Shown in pieces: positions 10,170 through 20,131 of a stretch of DNA of 37,500 nucleotides. The notes under the pieces were generated by a model. That model was not told the origin of the DNA, did not search any database, and saw only the letters and a program-made list of their open reading frames with translations. Every line of letters begins with the position of its first letter. The first letter of the stretch is position 1. The DNA comes from Cristatella mucedo (Eukaryota > Bryozoa > Phylactolaemata > Cristatellidae). A program made the position numbers and the translations under genes. The stretch is taken from the NCBI GenBank assembly GCA_009760855.2, contig WPIO01000213.1, forward strand, positions 1-37,500, written 5' to 3'.

Positions 10170-10399
10170 GTAATGGCGGCGATGGCGGCGGCGATGGCGG
10201 CGCAGCGAAGTCTCTGGCGGCGGAGCGTCGGCGGGGGGGGGGCTACATTAGATGACGATGAAGATAGTGATGATGGCGATGAGGATGACGATGATGATGA
10301 CGACGACGATGATGCTATTGATAATGCACGTAGCGAGTCAAGCAGTAGACAGTAGACAGCAGTTCCGCTTGCGACGACGCCGTTGCGTTCTTGCTTCAG

Positions 10400-10586
10400 G
10401 TACGCGGGTCGAGTAGAGCTGCCCGACAACCTCAAGTCTCTCTTCCGTCCGGTGGCCATGATGGTGCCCGACTACGCGCTCATAGCGGAGATCATGCTCT
10501 TCTCCGAGGGATTCTCCTGGGCGAAGACGCTGTCGCGCAAGATCGTCAATCTTTACCAGCTGGCCAGCACGCAGCTGTCGCAGCAG
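10400..10586 (+). CDS. Dynein exon 16: AAA1 C-terminal part
   Basis: It reads [38 protein letters not shown] and [12 protein letters not shown], all highly conserved in AAA1. Acceptor TGCTTCAG|, phase 2 in; donor CAG|GTATGC, phase 0. Confidence 0.98.
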
Positions 10587-12032
10587 GTATGCAGCACTGC
10601 GACGGCGCCCGACAGGGCCGCCACCTTGGCCTCCGCCGCCGCCGCCGCCGCCGCCGCCGCCAGCGCTCGACCTGCTCGCAGTGTACTGCCAGTATGAGTG
10701 TAGCTGGCGTACGAAAGGAGCGTGTGTAGGGGCTCGCGGGCGCGCGATGGCGGCGCGATGAAGAGCGAAGCCCCCACAAGCGTTGTTGACGACGGCCGTA
10801 TAATACGATCTAGCAGCCGTCGTGCGTGCTGCTCCAGAGCACGAGGCGTTAGGAGAGCGAAGAGAGTGGATAGCGTGCGTGCAGGCCGACGCACAAGCAG
10901 AAAGTGAATTGAGCGGCAAGGAACGAGTCACGTGCCGGCAAGGAGCGTTCCCGTTGGGCGGACAGAACGTCGGCTGGGGGCGGAACCACGTGACGGCGAT
11001 CGCACGCCCACACGTGCACGCTGGCTGTGCGAATCGAATGGAATCGCTGCAGCGAATGACACGCGCTCGTCGGACTGACTAATGGAAGTGGCTAGCGAAA
11101 GCAGCCCGCTCAGTGCGAGTGGGAATGGAATGCGAAAACGGAGCTCTCTCAAAACAAGCGGCGGAATGCAAATGGCGGCGCTCTCTCTTCGCGATCTCAT
11201 TTCTCGATCCTCATGTATACTAGTGTACTCTCGGATGTCGTGCAAGCGGGAAGCCAAACGTCTGAGCTAAAAGGTAGCTGGTTAAAGGCTTAAGGTTAGC
11301 CGATTTACCGGCCTCGCTTACCCAGCGGCCGAACAGACGCAGCAGCTATCGAAACCGCTCGCAGCGGACAATGTAGAATGTGGCCCTCGGTTGTAGGACT
11401 CGAACCCACTGACCCTGGGTCTCGAGTGGCAAGCACCTTATACCTTTATGGCCTAAGGGGCACCTGCGACCGCGGTGCATCGATGACGCGGTGGACGGAC
11501 GGACGGGGGGGGGGGGCAGAAGTCGCACTTTGCTCACGTGGGCGACACGTTGGCCAACGTTGTTTTCTTTTCTCTAGCGCTCGCCGCCTTAGCTTCAAGC
11601 TCTCTCTGGAGTCGATTAGCTAAATTAATCGATTCTTTTTTTATTCTTTGATTAATGATTAACTGTTAATTCTTTAGTGATTCTTTGATTGTTAGTTCTT
11701 TGATTAATCGATTCTTTGATCACCTCAACTTTTTGTTTCCAGATGAGCAAAACGGTACATGCTTTGCCTTGCTTCTTTGCTGTCACTCCGTGGCTACTTG
11801 AAAATTATTACGATTGCGCGCGCGCGCGTGAGATGCACACGCGCGCGAGCGCGCGAGCGCGCGCGTGCGCATCGTCTGCTTAGCGTATTGCATGCCATCT
11901 TATAGTCGCGGGTAGTGTCGAGGTTCGTCCTACGTTTTTCCAGTTTCTCCTCGTTATTCTGCGTTTTCAAACTATTTATCTATTTCGTTCGTCGCAATTT
12001 TTCCGTCCGTCTGCGAACGCGTGCTTTTTTAG
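10587..12032 (+). other. Long intron with a SINE and Z-DNA-like CG tracts
   Basis: It contains an inverted SINE (11378-11470), TTCTTTGATTAAT-type repeats (11630-11722) and alternating purine-pyrimidine CG tracts (11816-11872). No supported gene. Confidence 0.55.
11378..11470 (-). mobile_element. tRNA-derived SINE head
   Basis: On the - strand it shows a B-box-like GTGGGTTCGAGTCCTAC and, upstream, TTAGGCCATAAAGGTATAAG resembling an A-box. No clear body is seen, so it is a fragment. Confidence 0.6.
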
Positions 12033-12115
12033 GATCACTACGACTTTGGAATGCGCGCCATCAAGTCGATCCTCGTCATGGCCGGGCACAGGATGAGGCA
12101 GTCGGCGCGGCCGCA
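12033..12115 (+). CDS. Dynein exon 17: AAA1-AAA2
   Basis: An 83-nt exon reading DHYDFGMRAIKSILVMAG, then HRMRQSARPQ. HYD.GMRA.KS.L..AG is a hallmark of axonemal dyneins. Acceptor TTTTTTAG| in phase 0; donor CA|GTAAGT leaves phase 2. Confidence 0.97.
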
Positions 12116-12828
12116 GTAAGTGGCGGAGCGCTCTGCGAGCTCTGCGCTCGGCGCGCTCCATCTGCTCCTTTCGTTCGCTCTTCCTGTCGTCTCCTCAGAT
12201 CGAGACATTTTGGACGACAAGCGTGCGAGAGAGAGACTGCAGATGCGATGGAATGCAGCTGCGACGACCTTGAGATCTGCAACTAATTAGTAATATACTT
12301 AATATAGTAATATAAATTATATTAATATAATAAATTAAGTATAATTTAATATTAATACTATAATTATAATTACAGTAAGTTATACTATAATTATAATTAA
12401 GTAAGTTAATATTTATATTATAAGTAAGTTATACTATAATTATAATTATTAATAAATTATATTAATATAATATATTAAGTATTACTACAATTAAGTATAC
12501 TACTTGAGATCAAGCTCAGGCGCGACCTTGAGATCTGCGCCTCGCGCGCCTCGCGCTTGGCGTACGAAAGCTGGCGTAGGCGAGGCGCCACCTTTCGGAG
12601 ACGAAAGTTTCTTTCTTTCGCACAAACGTGCTCCGCAGAGCCGCGCACGGAGCACCACAGAAATGCGGCAGCTGGCTACCTGCCGGGTCTCGGCTAGGGA
12701 GCGCTGGCGTCGTCGTCGCGCGGCCGCAGCCGAGAGACGACGGGAGCGCGGAGACTCGGCCGCAGCGGAGCGCGTGATCGAGCGCAGCGGCGGCCGGAGC
12801 CGCCGCGAGCGGCGCTCTCCGGCGGCCG

Positions 12829-13318
12829 CTACGCTCGACCGATGACGCCGCAGGCGACGCGGCGGCCCGAGTTGCCGTCCTTGAGGCTGTTCGGCTGGCC
12901 GCCGTAGCCGAGGTCGTCGACGCTCTCGTGCACGACGAAGGCGCGGCCGAGGAGGTCGTCGACGCTCAGCGCGCTCAGCACGACGTTGCTGACGCTGAAC
13001 GTCGCCGCGCCTCGCGAGTCCGTGACGAGGTTGCCGAAGTCGCCGGCGTGCGACACCTCGGTCGGCGGGCCGTGCGGCACGCGCAGCGGGTTCCAGTGGT
13101 GGCCGACGCTGACGCAGCCGTCCGCCAGGTTGCCTCCGGTGTGCACGTGCATGGCGAGGCAGGCCTTGGGCGGCAGGCCGCTCAGCGAGCCGCGAATGAC
13201 GACGCCGCGGCCGCGCGCGCCCTCCTCGAACGTCACGACGCCCGACACTCCGCGAATCAGGCCAAAGCCGCCGCTCAGGACGGCGACGGCCTGTCGGCAC
13301 TTGGGCGCGTCCGGCGTC
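12829..13318 (-). CDS. Cu/Zn superoxide dismutase, exon 2 (catalytic domain)
   Basis: Converts superoxide to hydrogen peroxide and oxygen. The reading begins about AVAVLSGGFGLIRG and continues to CGVIGRA and a TAG at 12829-12831. All copper and zinc ligands are in place: AMHVH (two His), GHHWNP, VPHGPP, SHAGDFGN (His and Asp) and FVVHE. The disulfide cysteines (DGCVSVG and VACGVIG) and the active-site arginine (RRVACG) are also present. Length fits the family (about 150 residues). The segment after HVH is TGGNLADGC rather than the usual EFGD-type loop. The exon starts after TAG at 13319-13321 (- strand), phase 2. It lies in a dynein intron on the opposite strand. The Cu/Zn SOD call is secure; the isoform is not. 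Confidence 0.95.
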
Positions 13319-13525
13319 CTACCTCGGAATGAGATCGTGCTCGGAATGCGGTAGGGCCGTCCGCCGGCCGCCGGGTGAGACAGGCGTCCTGCTGGCAGCG
13401 GAAGCGGAAGCTTGAGCGGAAGCTGCGCGACTTGACGCGAGTCCAGCGCTATCGGAAGCGGAAGCTCTCTCCTCGCTCACCGCCACCGGCTCGCCCACTT
13501 GCACCTCGCTCTCATCCCCCCTCAC

Positions 13526-13701
13526 CTCGATCCCCCGACCCGACTGCGCCGGCGGCAGGCGGCGGCGGCAGCAGGCGGCGGCGGCCGACGAGCTCGAGCG
13601 AGCGCGCGGCGGCGTCGGCGCCGCGCGCACGGACCGTGAGGCAGCATCGTGGCCGCCGAAGTGGCAGCGATCGCCAGCAGTAGAGCCGCCGCGGTCGTCA
13701 T
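13526..13701 (-). CDS. Cu/Zn SOD exon 1, signal-peptide-like
   Basis: On the - strand an ATG (13699-13701) opens MTTAAALLLAIAATSAATML, a short hydrophobic stretch typical of a secretory signal, followed by an Arg- and Pro/Ala-rich segment. It ends AG|GTGAGG, phase 2, matching the phase 2 entry of the SOD exon across a 207-bp intron. The phase match and hydrophobic start suggest a secreted SOD. The Arg-rich part is unusual, and a mitochondrial presequence or a different first exon cannot be excluded. Confidence 0.55.
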
Positions 13702-13811
13702 GGCGGAAGCGAGCTGGCAGCACCTGCAGAGACGCCGGAGCCGCTGGGCGTTGGTGCTTCAGCGAGCGCTCTCCCGCGGCGGCCGCGGGCGACGCCGCCG
13801 ACGACTCGACA

Positions 13812-13841
13812 GGCGGCTGACGCGCGCGCGCGTCAGCCGCC
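13812..13841. repeat. Perfect 30-bp palindrome upstream of SOD
   Basis: GGCGGCTGACGCGCG followed immediately by its reverse complement, about 110 bp upstream of the proposed SOD start. The alternating CG core could also adopt Z-form. Confidence 0.9.
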
Positions 13842-14597
13842 CTCACACCCAAGCATGGCAGGCCGCGAGCCCGGCGCGCGCGCGCTCTCGACTTTGGCTA
13901 CGTACGAGAATCCGTCTCTGAGAGCAGCCGATGCCGCGCTGCGCGGAAATTGCCCCCGAGGTCGCGCGGCGGCCGCCCTTTAATAGCGCGAGCGGCGGCG
14001 GCGGCGGCGACCTCGGAGAAGCCGACGTGCGGGCTCAGGTGCGCGCGAGGTGCGCGCGACCCTGAGGGAATGTCGTGCGGCGAGCGGCGGCTGCGGGACT
14101 CGAGCGAGTAAATACGAGCGTCGCGCTCGGGCGTCGCGCGCGCTCCGCCCTCCGGCGGCGCAGTTGGCCGCTATTAGCCGCGCGGGCAGCAGCGGGCTAC
14201 GCACGCAGCCTGTCAGGCGGCGCGGGCAGAGAGAAAGAACCGCTGTCTCCGCTCTCTGAGAGCAGAGAGCGGTTTTCGCTCGCGCCGCTTGCTCTCTGAG
14301 ATTCAAAGAATTCAAAGAATTCAAAGAATTCAATCCATAGATTAGCCGGCTTCGATCGGCCGCGCGGCGGCTGCTCGATGGGAAACGCTCGCCGACTGAA
14401 CTCGCCAATAGAAACGTTGAATGAATTGAAACAGTTATGAAACTCGCCACTGTAAGCGAACGCCAACGAAAACACGCGCCATCGCCCGGCAGCAGCCGCC
14501 GATGGCGCGTCGCGCGTTCTCTCGGTCGGCGCAGGCAGCTGCCTCGTTCTGACGATGCACTCGTCCTCGCATTTGTTTATAATATAATATAATTCAT

Positions 14598-14740
14598 TTA
14601 TATGGCGCCCCAAGAGAACTTAATCTCTATTCAGGCGCTTCACATATGCCTCGGGGCTCGAGCCCACGACCTCAGTCAGACCTCGGTCGGGGCGAGCACC
14701 TTAACCGCTAGACCAAACTAGCTCGGCGTCTCGCCTCTGA
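14598..14740 (-). mobile_element. tRNA-derived SINE, type 2
   Basis: Read on the - strand: A-box-like TAGCGGTTAAGG, B-box-like GTGGGCTCGAGCCC, then a tail AAGCGCCTGAATAGAGATT and AAGTTCTCTTGGGGCGCC. The tail matches the LINE 3' end at 16446-16490 closely. Confidence 0.8.
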
Positions 14741-14947
14741 CCTCGACTCCAGTTCCTCTCGCTCGCGCTACCGCGCGACGTGCGAGCGACGTTAGGGATC
14801 ACGATCGTATATTTTGACGCGTGCGTCGGTGGCCCCGCTCGCGGCCTTCCGGAAGAGTTTGAATTAACGAGGCGGGCCCAGAAGATGCGACGCCAGAAGC
14901 GCGAACGCGAAATCGCATGATCGTAAGCTAGGAAAGAAACTCGAACA

Positions 14948-15130
14948 TGCTGCAACACGTGCTGCAACGCAACACGTGCTGCAACACGTGCTGCAACACA
15001 ACACGTGCTGCAACATAACACGTGCTGCAACACAACACGTGCTGCAACACAACACGTGCTGCAACACAACACTTGCTGCAACACAACACGTGCTGCAACA
15101 CAACACGTGCTGCAGCACGTGCTGCAACAC
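14948..15130. repeat. 17-bp tandem array with E-boxes
   Basis: About eleven copies of a GTGCTGCAACACAACAC-type unit, some 10-15 bp variants. Most copies contain CACGTG, a palindromic E-box, so the array clusters about ten identical hexamer sites. Confidence 0.93.
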
Positions 15131-15563
15131 TCCGCGGACGAGTTGGACTTGCGAGAGTCAGTCAGCCTCTTGGCGAGATTCTGCGTCTGACTGTCTGTCA
15201 GACTGAGAGACTGTCTGTCTGCTAGATTGTCTATCTGCTATTCGCTATTCGTTAGCCTTCCGAGCTAACGATTCTGGCGGCTCGAAGCGTCTGCGTGTTT
15301 GGCGCAGGACGAGCGCGCCTGCGCGGAGGCCGAGAGAGTGCCGAGCTCTTCAAAGACGAATGCTTGCCGACGCTGAGCCGACGCTGCCGCAGACGATCGC
15401 TCTGCTGCGTCCGATCCTCGAGCCTCTGCTAAAAAGCGCCGCTGCCCGTGCGGCGGCGGCGGCGGCGCACGGCGTGAACTCGGCGAACTGGGCGGCCGAC
15501 GCGGCGACGGCGGCGCCTCGCGCGTCGCCTCTCTCATCACGTCGCTTCGGTCTCTCGTCGCAG

Positions 15564-15783
15564 GCGGCCAGCGGAGCAGGGACGATCCGGCAGCGACGAC
15601 GACGGCGCGACGGCGGTGGCGGCCGACGAGGAGGCCGACGAGGAGGCCTACATACTCATTCACTCGCTGCGCGACGCCAACCTGCCCAAGTTCATCGCCG
15701 AGGACGTGCCGCTGTTCGAGAGCTTGCTCGAGGACTTGTTCCCCGGCATGAGGCCGCCGCGTCCGCAGCAGCTCGCGCTCGAG
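15564..15783 (+). CDS. Dynein exon 18: AAA1/AAA2 boundary with an acidic insertion
   Basis: Starts after CGTCGCAG| in phase 2 with a Gly/Ser/Asp/Ala/Glu-rich stretch of about 30 residues, then YILIHSLRDANLPKFIAE and VPLFESLLEDLFPG, the conserved block before AAA2. Donor GAG|GTGCGG, phase 0. Confidence 0.95.
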
Positions 15784-16708
15784 GTGCGGCGCCGCCGCCG
15801 CTGCCGCGCGAGATTCTCGCGCGAACGGGGGGGGGGCGTCAGCGGCGGGGCGGACGGGGCGGCTGCTGCGCGCGAGTCGCTCCGTCGGCGTCGGTCGTCG
15901 AGAGCCGAGCGCTCGCTCGCGCGCGAATCGAGCAGATCTCGATCTCGATCTCGATCTCGATCTCGAGATGATCAGCAAATTATAGCCAATTATACCTGAA
16001 TTATAGCCAATAGGAATGGGATCTGGTCGTAGTCCACAGTTTGGGAAGTATTTTGGGGGCGTCCGAAGAAATAGTTCGTCGGCAATGCTTTGGGTGCCGT
16101 GCTTCGAGTTGTCCATTAAGTTTGGTACCGTGGAAATGTAGCCGAGAGCCCAGGAATTGTAGCTGCCGAATGGACCGCTCGGCGTTAGTGACACAGGCTT
16201 GTTATTTTATGGTATTTTATGGTACATTTAAAAGTAACTTAAAAACATACCTATTTAGGACAGCATTTAGTGGGTCCTTGTGATTCGTCCTCGATGTGCT
16301 TATGCGTGCTGACACTGTTCATGCTGCCACTAACCACATTTGCATGCTGACCCAGTGCATGTAACCCCTAACCATGTTATTCATTTTGTTTGTTTTTCAA
16401 GCATGATTTTACTTACTATTCTATTGCGTATCACTTTGCAGCAAATGTAAAGCGCCTAGAAAGAGATTAAGTTCTCTGAGGGCGCTTTATCAAGTGCAAT
16501 ATTATTATTATTATTATTATTATAGGAGTACCGCTTATAATTATTAATAATTAGCATTCCCAATTATTATTTCAGTTATTTTATATCAATTTAATTTATT
16601 TATTTTGACTTATTTAATTTATTTTTATTTTTATCATTTTAATTCCTTCTAATTTATTTATTTCGTCATTTTAAGGTAGGACTACTCCTGATTGTCGCTT
16701 TGTTGCAG
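15784..16708 (+). other. Intron containing a LINE 3' end
   Basis: A GATCTC tract (15932-15968), the LINE fragment (about 16195-16525), and AT-rich sequence up to the acceptor. Confidence 0.6.
16195..16525 (+). mobile_element. LINE 3' end (reverse-transcriptase ORF C-terminus plus tail)
   Basis: An open frame ends YGTFKSNLKTYLFRTAFSG and a TGA (16281-16283). The pattern FKS.LKT.LFR.AF is typical of the C-terminus of animal non-LTR retrotransposon polymerase ORFs. About 160 nt later comes GTAAAGCGCCTAGAAAGAG, then TTCTCTGAGGGCGCTTTAT and a TTA run. No reverse-transcriptase motif remains, so it is a 5'-truncated, dead copy. The clade is not determined. Confidence 0.7.
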
Positions 16709-17005
16709 AGGGCCATAACGGTGGCCACGCACGACCTTGGCCTTCAGCCCTGGCCCAGCCAGGCGGAGAAGGTGCAGCAGCTGCACAGTCAGCTGCTCGT
16801 GCGGCACGGCGTCATGCTCGTCGGCCCGACGTGCGGCGGCAAGACGTCGGTGCGCGGCATACTGCAGCGCGCCCTCGTCCTCCTGCCAGCAATTGCCGAG
16901 ATCGTCGCCGGCGCCGGCGGCACGCCCGGCTCGGCCGACGACGCCGCCGCCGCCGCTGCCATCATGGCCGCGTCCGGCGGCACCATCGACGCCAAGGCCG
17001 TCCTG
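16709..17005 (+). CDS. Dynein exon 19: AAA2 Walker A
   Basis: It reads LLVRHGVMLVGPTCGGKTS, preceded by KVQQLHSQ. The Walker A is intact, with C in place of the usual G/S/R before GGKT. After ILQRALVLLP it carries an Ala/Gly-rich stretch of about 35 residues (AGAGGTPGSADDAAAAAA and on) before AKAVL. 297 nt, phase 0-0; acceptor GTTGCAG|, donor CTG|GTGCGT. Confidence 0.96.
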
Positions 17006-17710
17006 GTGCGTTCCGCAACGTCGCCGCCGCCGTCGCTTTGCACGCGCTCGCGCGTGAGGTTTAGCGGCTGAGAGCTTGTGGGTGTGTGTACTGTGGGCTC
17101 GCTTTCCTCCGCCAAGTCTAGCAAGGACGCGTCTCTTCCTCGTTCGGCAGCACCGCAACACTTGCTCGCGTCTGTGTTTTGTCGCTCTCACTCACTCTCA
17201 AGCTCTTTCTCGCTCGCTTGCTCTCTCACTCTCTCGCTCTACATTGCTCTCTCTCTAGGACACACTCTCTCCGTGTCTCTCTCTCTCTCGCGCTCTCTCT
17301 GTCAGTCTCTCTCTGTCTCTCTCTCTCTCACTCTCTCTCCCACTATCTCTTATACTCTTGCTCTCTCACTTTTAATTGTGGTCAATTGTAGAGCCATGTA
17401 TTGACGTCGCTGCCGAGTGTGCGATCGTGCGAGTGCGATTCTACTACGCCGATTATCTACTTATTCCACGCTCGCGCCCACCTAGCATCGCGCTTCCGGA
17501 GCACGAGTGCGCAGCACTTCCGGAGCCTTCGCCCGCTGCCCTGTGGTTTCTGCCTCTGTCTGTCTCCGCGTCTCCGCAAGGCGCCCGACGCCCCGCGGCG
17601 GTTGTTTTTGGTTGTTGCGGTTTTTTTGGCCCGGGCGCGACTTCCGCGACGCCCGCAACTTCCGCGTCCGACGACGACTGTCCGCAACTTCCGCGTCCGA
17701 CTCTTTGCAG
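17006..17710 (+). other. Intron with a CT tract
   Basis: CT-rich sequence at 17176-17370, and a 19-bp direct duplication (CGCAACTTCCGCGTCCGAC at about 17662 and 17684) close to the next acceptor. No gene. Confidence 0.5.
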
Positions 17711-17950
17711 CGCGCCATTCGCTCGCGTCGGAAGGGCCACGTCGAGATCAGCACAATCAATCCCAAGTGCGTACGTCTGGAGGAGCTCTACGGCGTCTCC
17801 GATCCCAACACGTTCGAGTGGTCGGACGGCCTCATCGCCTGCACAATCCGGCGCTTCGCTCGCGACCTGTCGGCCGACCCGCACCGCGGCGGCGGCGGCG
17901 GCGTGGCCGGCGGCAGGCAGGGCGGCGGCGAGGATGGCGGCGAAGCGGAG

Positions 17951-17985
<35 letters not shown>

Positions 17986-18001
17986 CTCTTCGCGAGCGGA
18001 C
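17711..18001 (+). CDS. Dynein exon 20: AAA2 with a poly-Gly insertion
   Basis: It reads [19 protein letters not shown], then [20 protein letters not shown], as expected for AAA2 (INPK...ELYG...EW.DGL). It ends in about 35 residues of Gly-rich, Glu/Asp-containing sequence, encoded by GGC repeats. 291 nt, phase 0-0; donor GAC|GTGAGT. Confidence 0.95.
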
Positions 18002-18235
18002 GTGAGTGAACGCGCGCGCACGCGCGCGCGCGCGAACGTTGCCGCGCGAGGTCGCGCGATCGCGTTGCGCCCGCCAGGAGCGCTTGGCGGCGGCCTCCCT
18101 CTGGAGCGCGCACGCGCACCAAACGGGTCCGGCAGAGCGACGCCCGATCGTGCTTCGGCGGCGTCAGCGAGCGACGGCGGCGAATCGTTCCAGGCTCGAA
18201 GCCTCGCGAGTGCGCCGTCGACATCTCTAAGCCAG

Positions 18236-18336
18236 CGGCGCGGCGACGGCGGTGCGGCCAAGGCGGTGGCGGACGGCGAGGATGCGGACGAGGAGGCAGC
18301 GTCGGAGCACGAGGGAGTCATATCGAACTGGAGATG
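18236..18336 (+). CDS. Dynein exon 21: acidic connector to the AAA2 Walker B
   Basis: It reads [20 protein letters not shown], then VISNWRW. The last codon TG|G is split and joins 18895 to give [12 protein letters not shown], the AAA2 Walker B-equivalent. Donor TG|GTACGG, phase 2. The acceptor is probably CCAG| at 18235; 18193 is also in frame. Confidence 0.85.
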
Positions 18337-18894
18337 GTACGGTGGCGCGGTCAGGTTCCGGTTCCGGTCGGTCAGGTTCCGCTGCGCTACCTACGCAGGA
18401 CGTGCCTCGTGTCGCTGGTTAGCTGAAATCGAAGGGCGGCCGAGCGTGCGAGCGTGCCTCCTTTGCATGTCGACGGACGAGCCGGCTATGAGGCTACGAA
18501 GCTATGTCCCTGCTCGCCGTGAAGGCAGTGCCGGATTGCCTGCTGCAGGACTCCAACCCATGACCGCGTCGCTAAGAGCGAGAAACTTACCTCCGAGAAA
18601 CGGGAGGGGGGTGCGCGCGTCGTCGACACGACTGCGGTCTAGCGTCCGGCGTCGGAGTCGGAGACGGCGTCGTGGGATGAAACGGGTCTCGTGCGGCGCG
18701 AGGGGCCACGTGACGGCCTGCGACGGTGCCCGCCCAAGATCCCGTAGCACCGGCGCCGCCTGGTTTCGTGCAGCTCGCCAGGCGGCGGCCGCCGGTTCTG
18801 CGGCGGCCGCCGCCTCTCTCCGGTTCCGCGGCGCCTCACGCGCTGCCCCTGCAGCAGCGGCGAACGGTACGCGTCGCTGCTGCTGCTGCTGCAG
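18337..18894 (+). other. Intron with a decayed SINE
   Basis: A diverged SINE head on the - strand (18520-18600) and a CTG tract ending at the acceptor. No gene. Confidence 0.5.
18520..18600 (-). mobile_element. Degenerate tRNA-derived SINE head
   Basis: On the - strand CATGGGTTGGAGTCCTGCAG resembles the B-box of the other SINEs with changes, and GGAGGTAAGTTTCTCGC resembles their A-box region. Confidence 0.5.
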
Positions 18895-19087
18895 GCTCGT
18901 CCTTGACGGGCCGGTCGACACCGCTTGGGTCGAGAACCTGAACACGGTGCTCGATGATACGAAAGTGCTCTGCCTGGCCAACGGCGAGCGCATCGGACTT
19001 CCGCCGGGACTGCGCCTCGTGTTCGAAGTGGACGACCTGTCGCAGGCCAGTCCGGCCACCATCAGTCGCTGCGCCATGGTGTACATG
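18895..19087 (+). CDS. Dynein exon 22: AAA2 Walker B-equivalent and sensor
   Basis: It reads [40 protein letters not shown] and [19 protein letters not shown] is the usual axonemal form in which the catalytic glutamate is absent. SRCAMVY has A where the family has G. CLANGERI and FEV.DL support a DNAH6-like chain. Donor ATG|GTGAGC. Confidence 0.97.
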
Positions 19088-19215
19088 GTGAGCGCTTCGC
19101 TGCGCCGCGCGCGCCTGCGTATGCGCAAACGTATAAGCTCTTACATGCGCAGAGAGTTAGAGGTAGATGATGCTGAGCGATATGATGCTGAGATGATGAG
19201 AGAAGCGAACTGCCG

Positions 19216-19254
19216 CAGGAAGACGCTCGATCGCTTCGATCGAGCGTCTTCCTG
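19216..19254. repeat. Inverted repeat, 18-bp arms
   Basis: CAGGAAGACGCTCGATCG, a CTT spacer, then the exact reverse complement. Confidence 0.9.
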
Positions 19255-19404
19255 TGGATCGAGCGCAGGATCGAGCGCCGCCGGACGGGTTTGACTCCCT
19301 GGCGAAGAAGCGGCGCAGATTCTGGAGGTTTCTGTCGACTCTTCGACCTTCTAGGCGCTTCGCTTTCGATTGGCCTCAGTTCGCCAGACGCGCACGCGCC
19401 GTAG

Positions 19405-19666
19405 GACCCCGTCGACCTCGGCTGGCGTCCGTACGTCAGGACGTGGCTGAATCGGCTGCCCAAGGATCTGCCCGACGCGGGCCGTGGGCACCTGTGGGCG
19501 CTGTTTGAGCACTCCGTCGATCGAGGCCTCGCCTTCTGGCGCCAGCACTACAAGCAGCAGCACGTGCCCGCCACCGAAACGTCGCTCGTCGGCTGCCTGT
19601 GCGCCATCTTGACGTCGTTCCTCGAGTTCATGGCGGCGCCCGGAGGCGGCGGATTCGGAGATCGAG
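19405..19666 (+). CDS. Dynein exon 23: AAA2 C-terminal part
   Basis: It reads DPVDLGWRPYVRTWLNRLP, then HLWALFEHSVDRGLAFWRQH and LCAILTSFLEFM. The GW.PYV..WL pattern follows the sensor block in all axonemal dyneins. Ends GGGGFGDR with donor GAG|GTGCGA, phase 1. Confidence 0.94.
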
Positions 19667-19888
19667 GTGCGACCGGCGATACCGCCCGCGATAGGCACAG
19701 GGCCGCCGCCGCCGCTCGGACGCGAGCGCGGCCGCGAGGCCGTCGCCGCCTTGGCGTCCGCTGCGGTCTCGGCGGCGCTGCGGACGTCGCCGCCGGAGCG
19801 CCGCCCGTGCCGCCGCCGCCCGGGCCGCTGCGGGCACTCGTCTGTTGCCCGGGCGCCATCTTGGATTTTCGCCATCTTGAATTTGCAG

Positions 19889-20015
19889 AATCTCAAAGTC
19901 AGGAGGCAGACCGCTCGGCCGCTCGCCCGAGCAGCGGTGGAAGCGGCACGAGCTCAAGCGTCGGCGGACGCCGGAAGCAGAAGAGAAAGAAGGACTCGGT
20001 CAAGGCCGACGAGGA
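19889..20015 (+). CDS. Dynein exon 24: low-complexity connector
   Basis: A 127-nt exon, phase 1 in and 2 out, reading ESQSQEADRSAARPSSGG and, after SSSVGG, RRKQKRKKDSVKADEE. It is a Ser/Gly then Lys/Arg-rich linker between AAA2 and AAA3 with no family counterpart I recall. It is supported by phase and by good splice sites (ATTTGCAG| and GA|GTGAGC). Confidence 0.8.
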
Positions 20016-20131
20016 GTGAGCCTCGCACGCTGCTTTCGCTGCTCGGGAACTGCCGGCGAACTGCGCCCGCGCGCCACGCGCGACAACGGCCCCGCCCACC
20101 CCAAACCCCACCCCCGCGGCGGCTGCTGTAG

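Larger units (their letters stand above)
12116..15563 (+). other. 3.4-kb intron hosting an antisense SOD gene
   Basis: The longest intron in the window. It holds an AT-rich block (12285-12500), the Cu/Zn SOD gene on the - strand, a 30-bp palindrome, AATTCAAAG repeats (14302-14332), an inverted SINE and a 17-bp E-box array. The part from 15130 to 15563 shows nothing recognisable. Confidence 0.7.

Noticed and set aside
15265-16194. 309-residue - strand frame
   Set aside because: It spans antisense of exon 18, a GATC repeat and the LINE region, with no recognisable domain.
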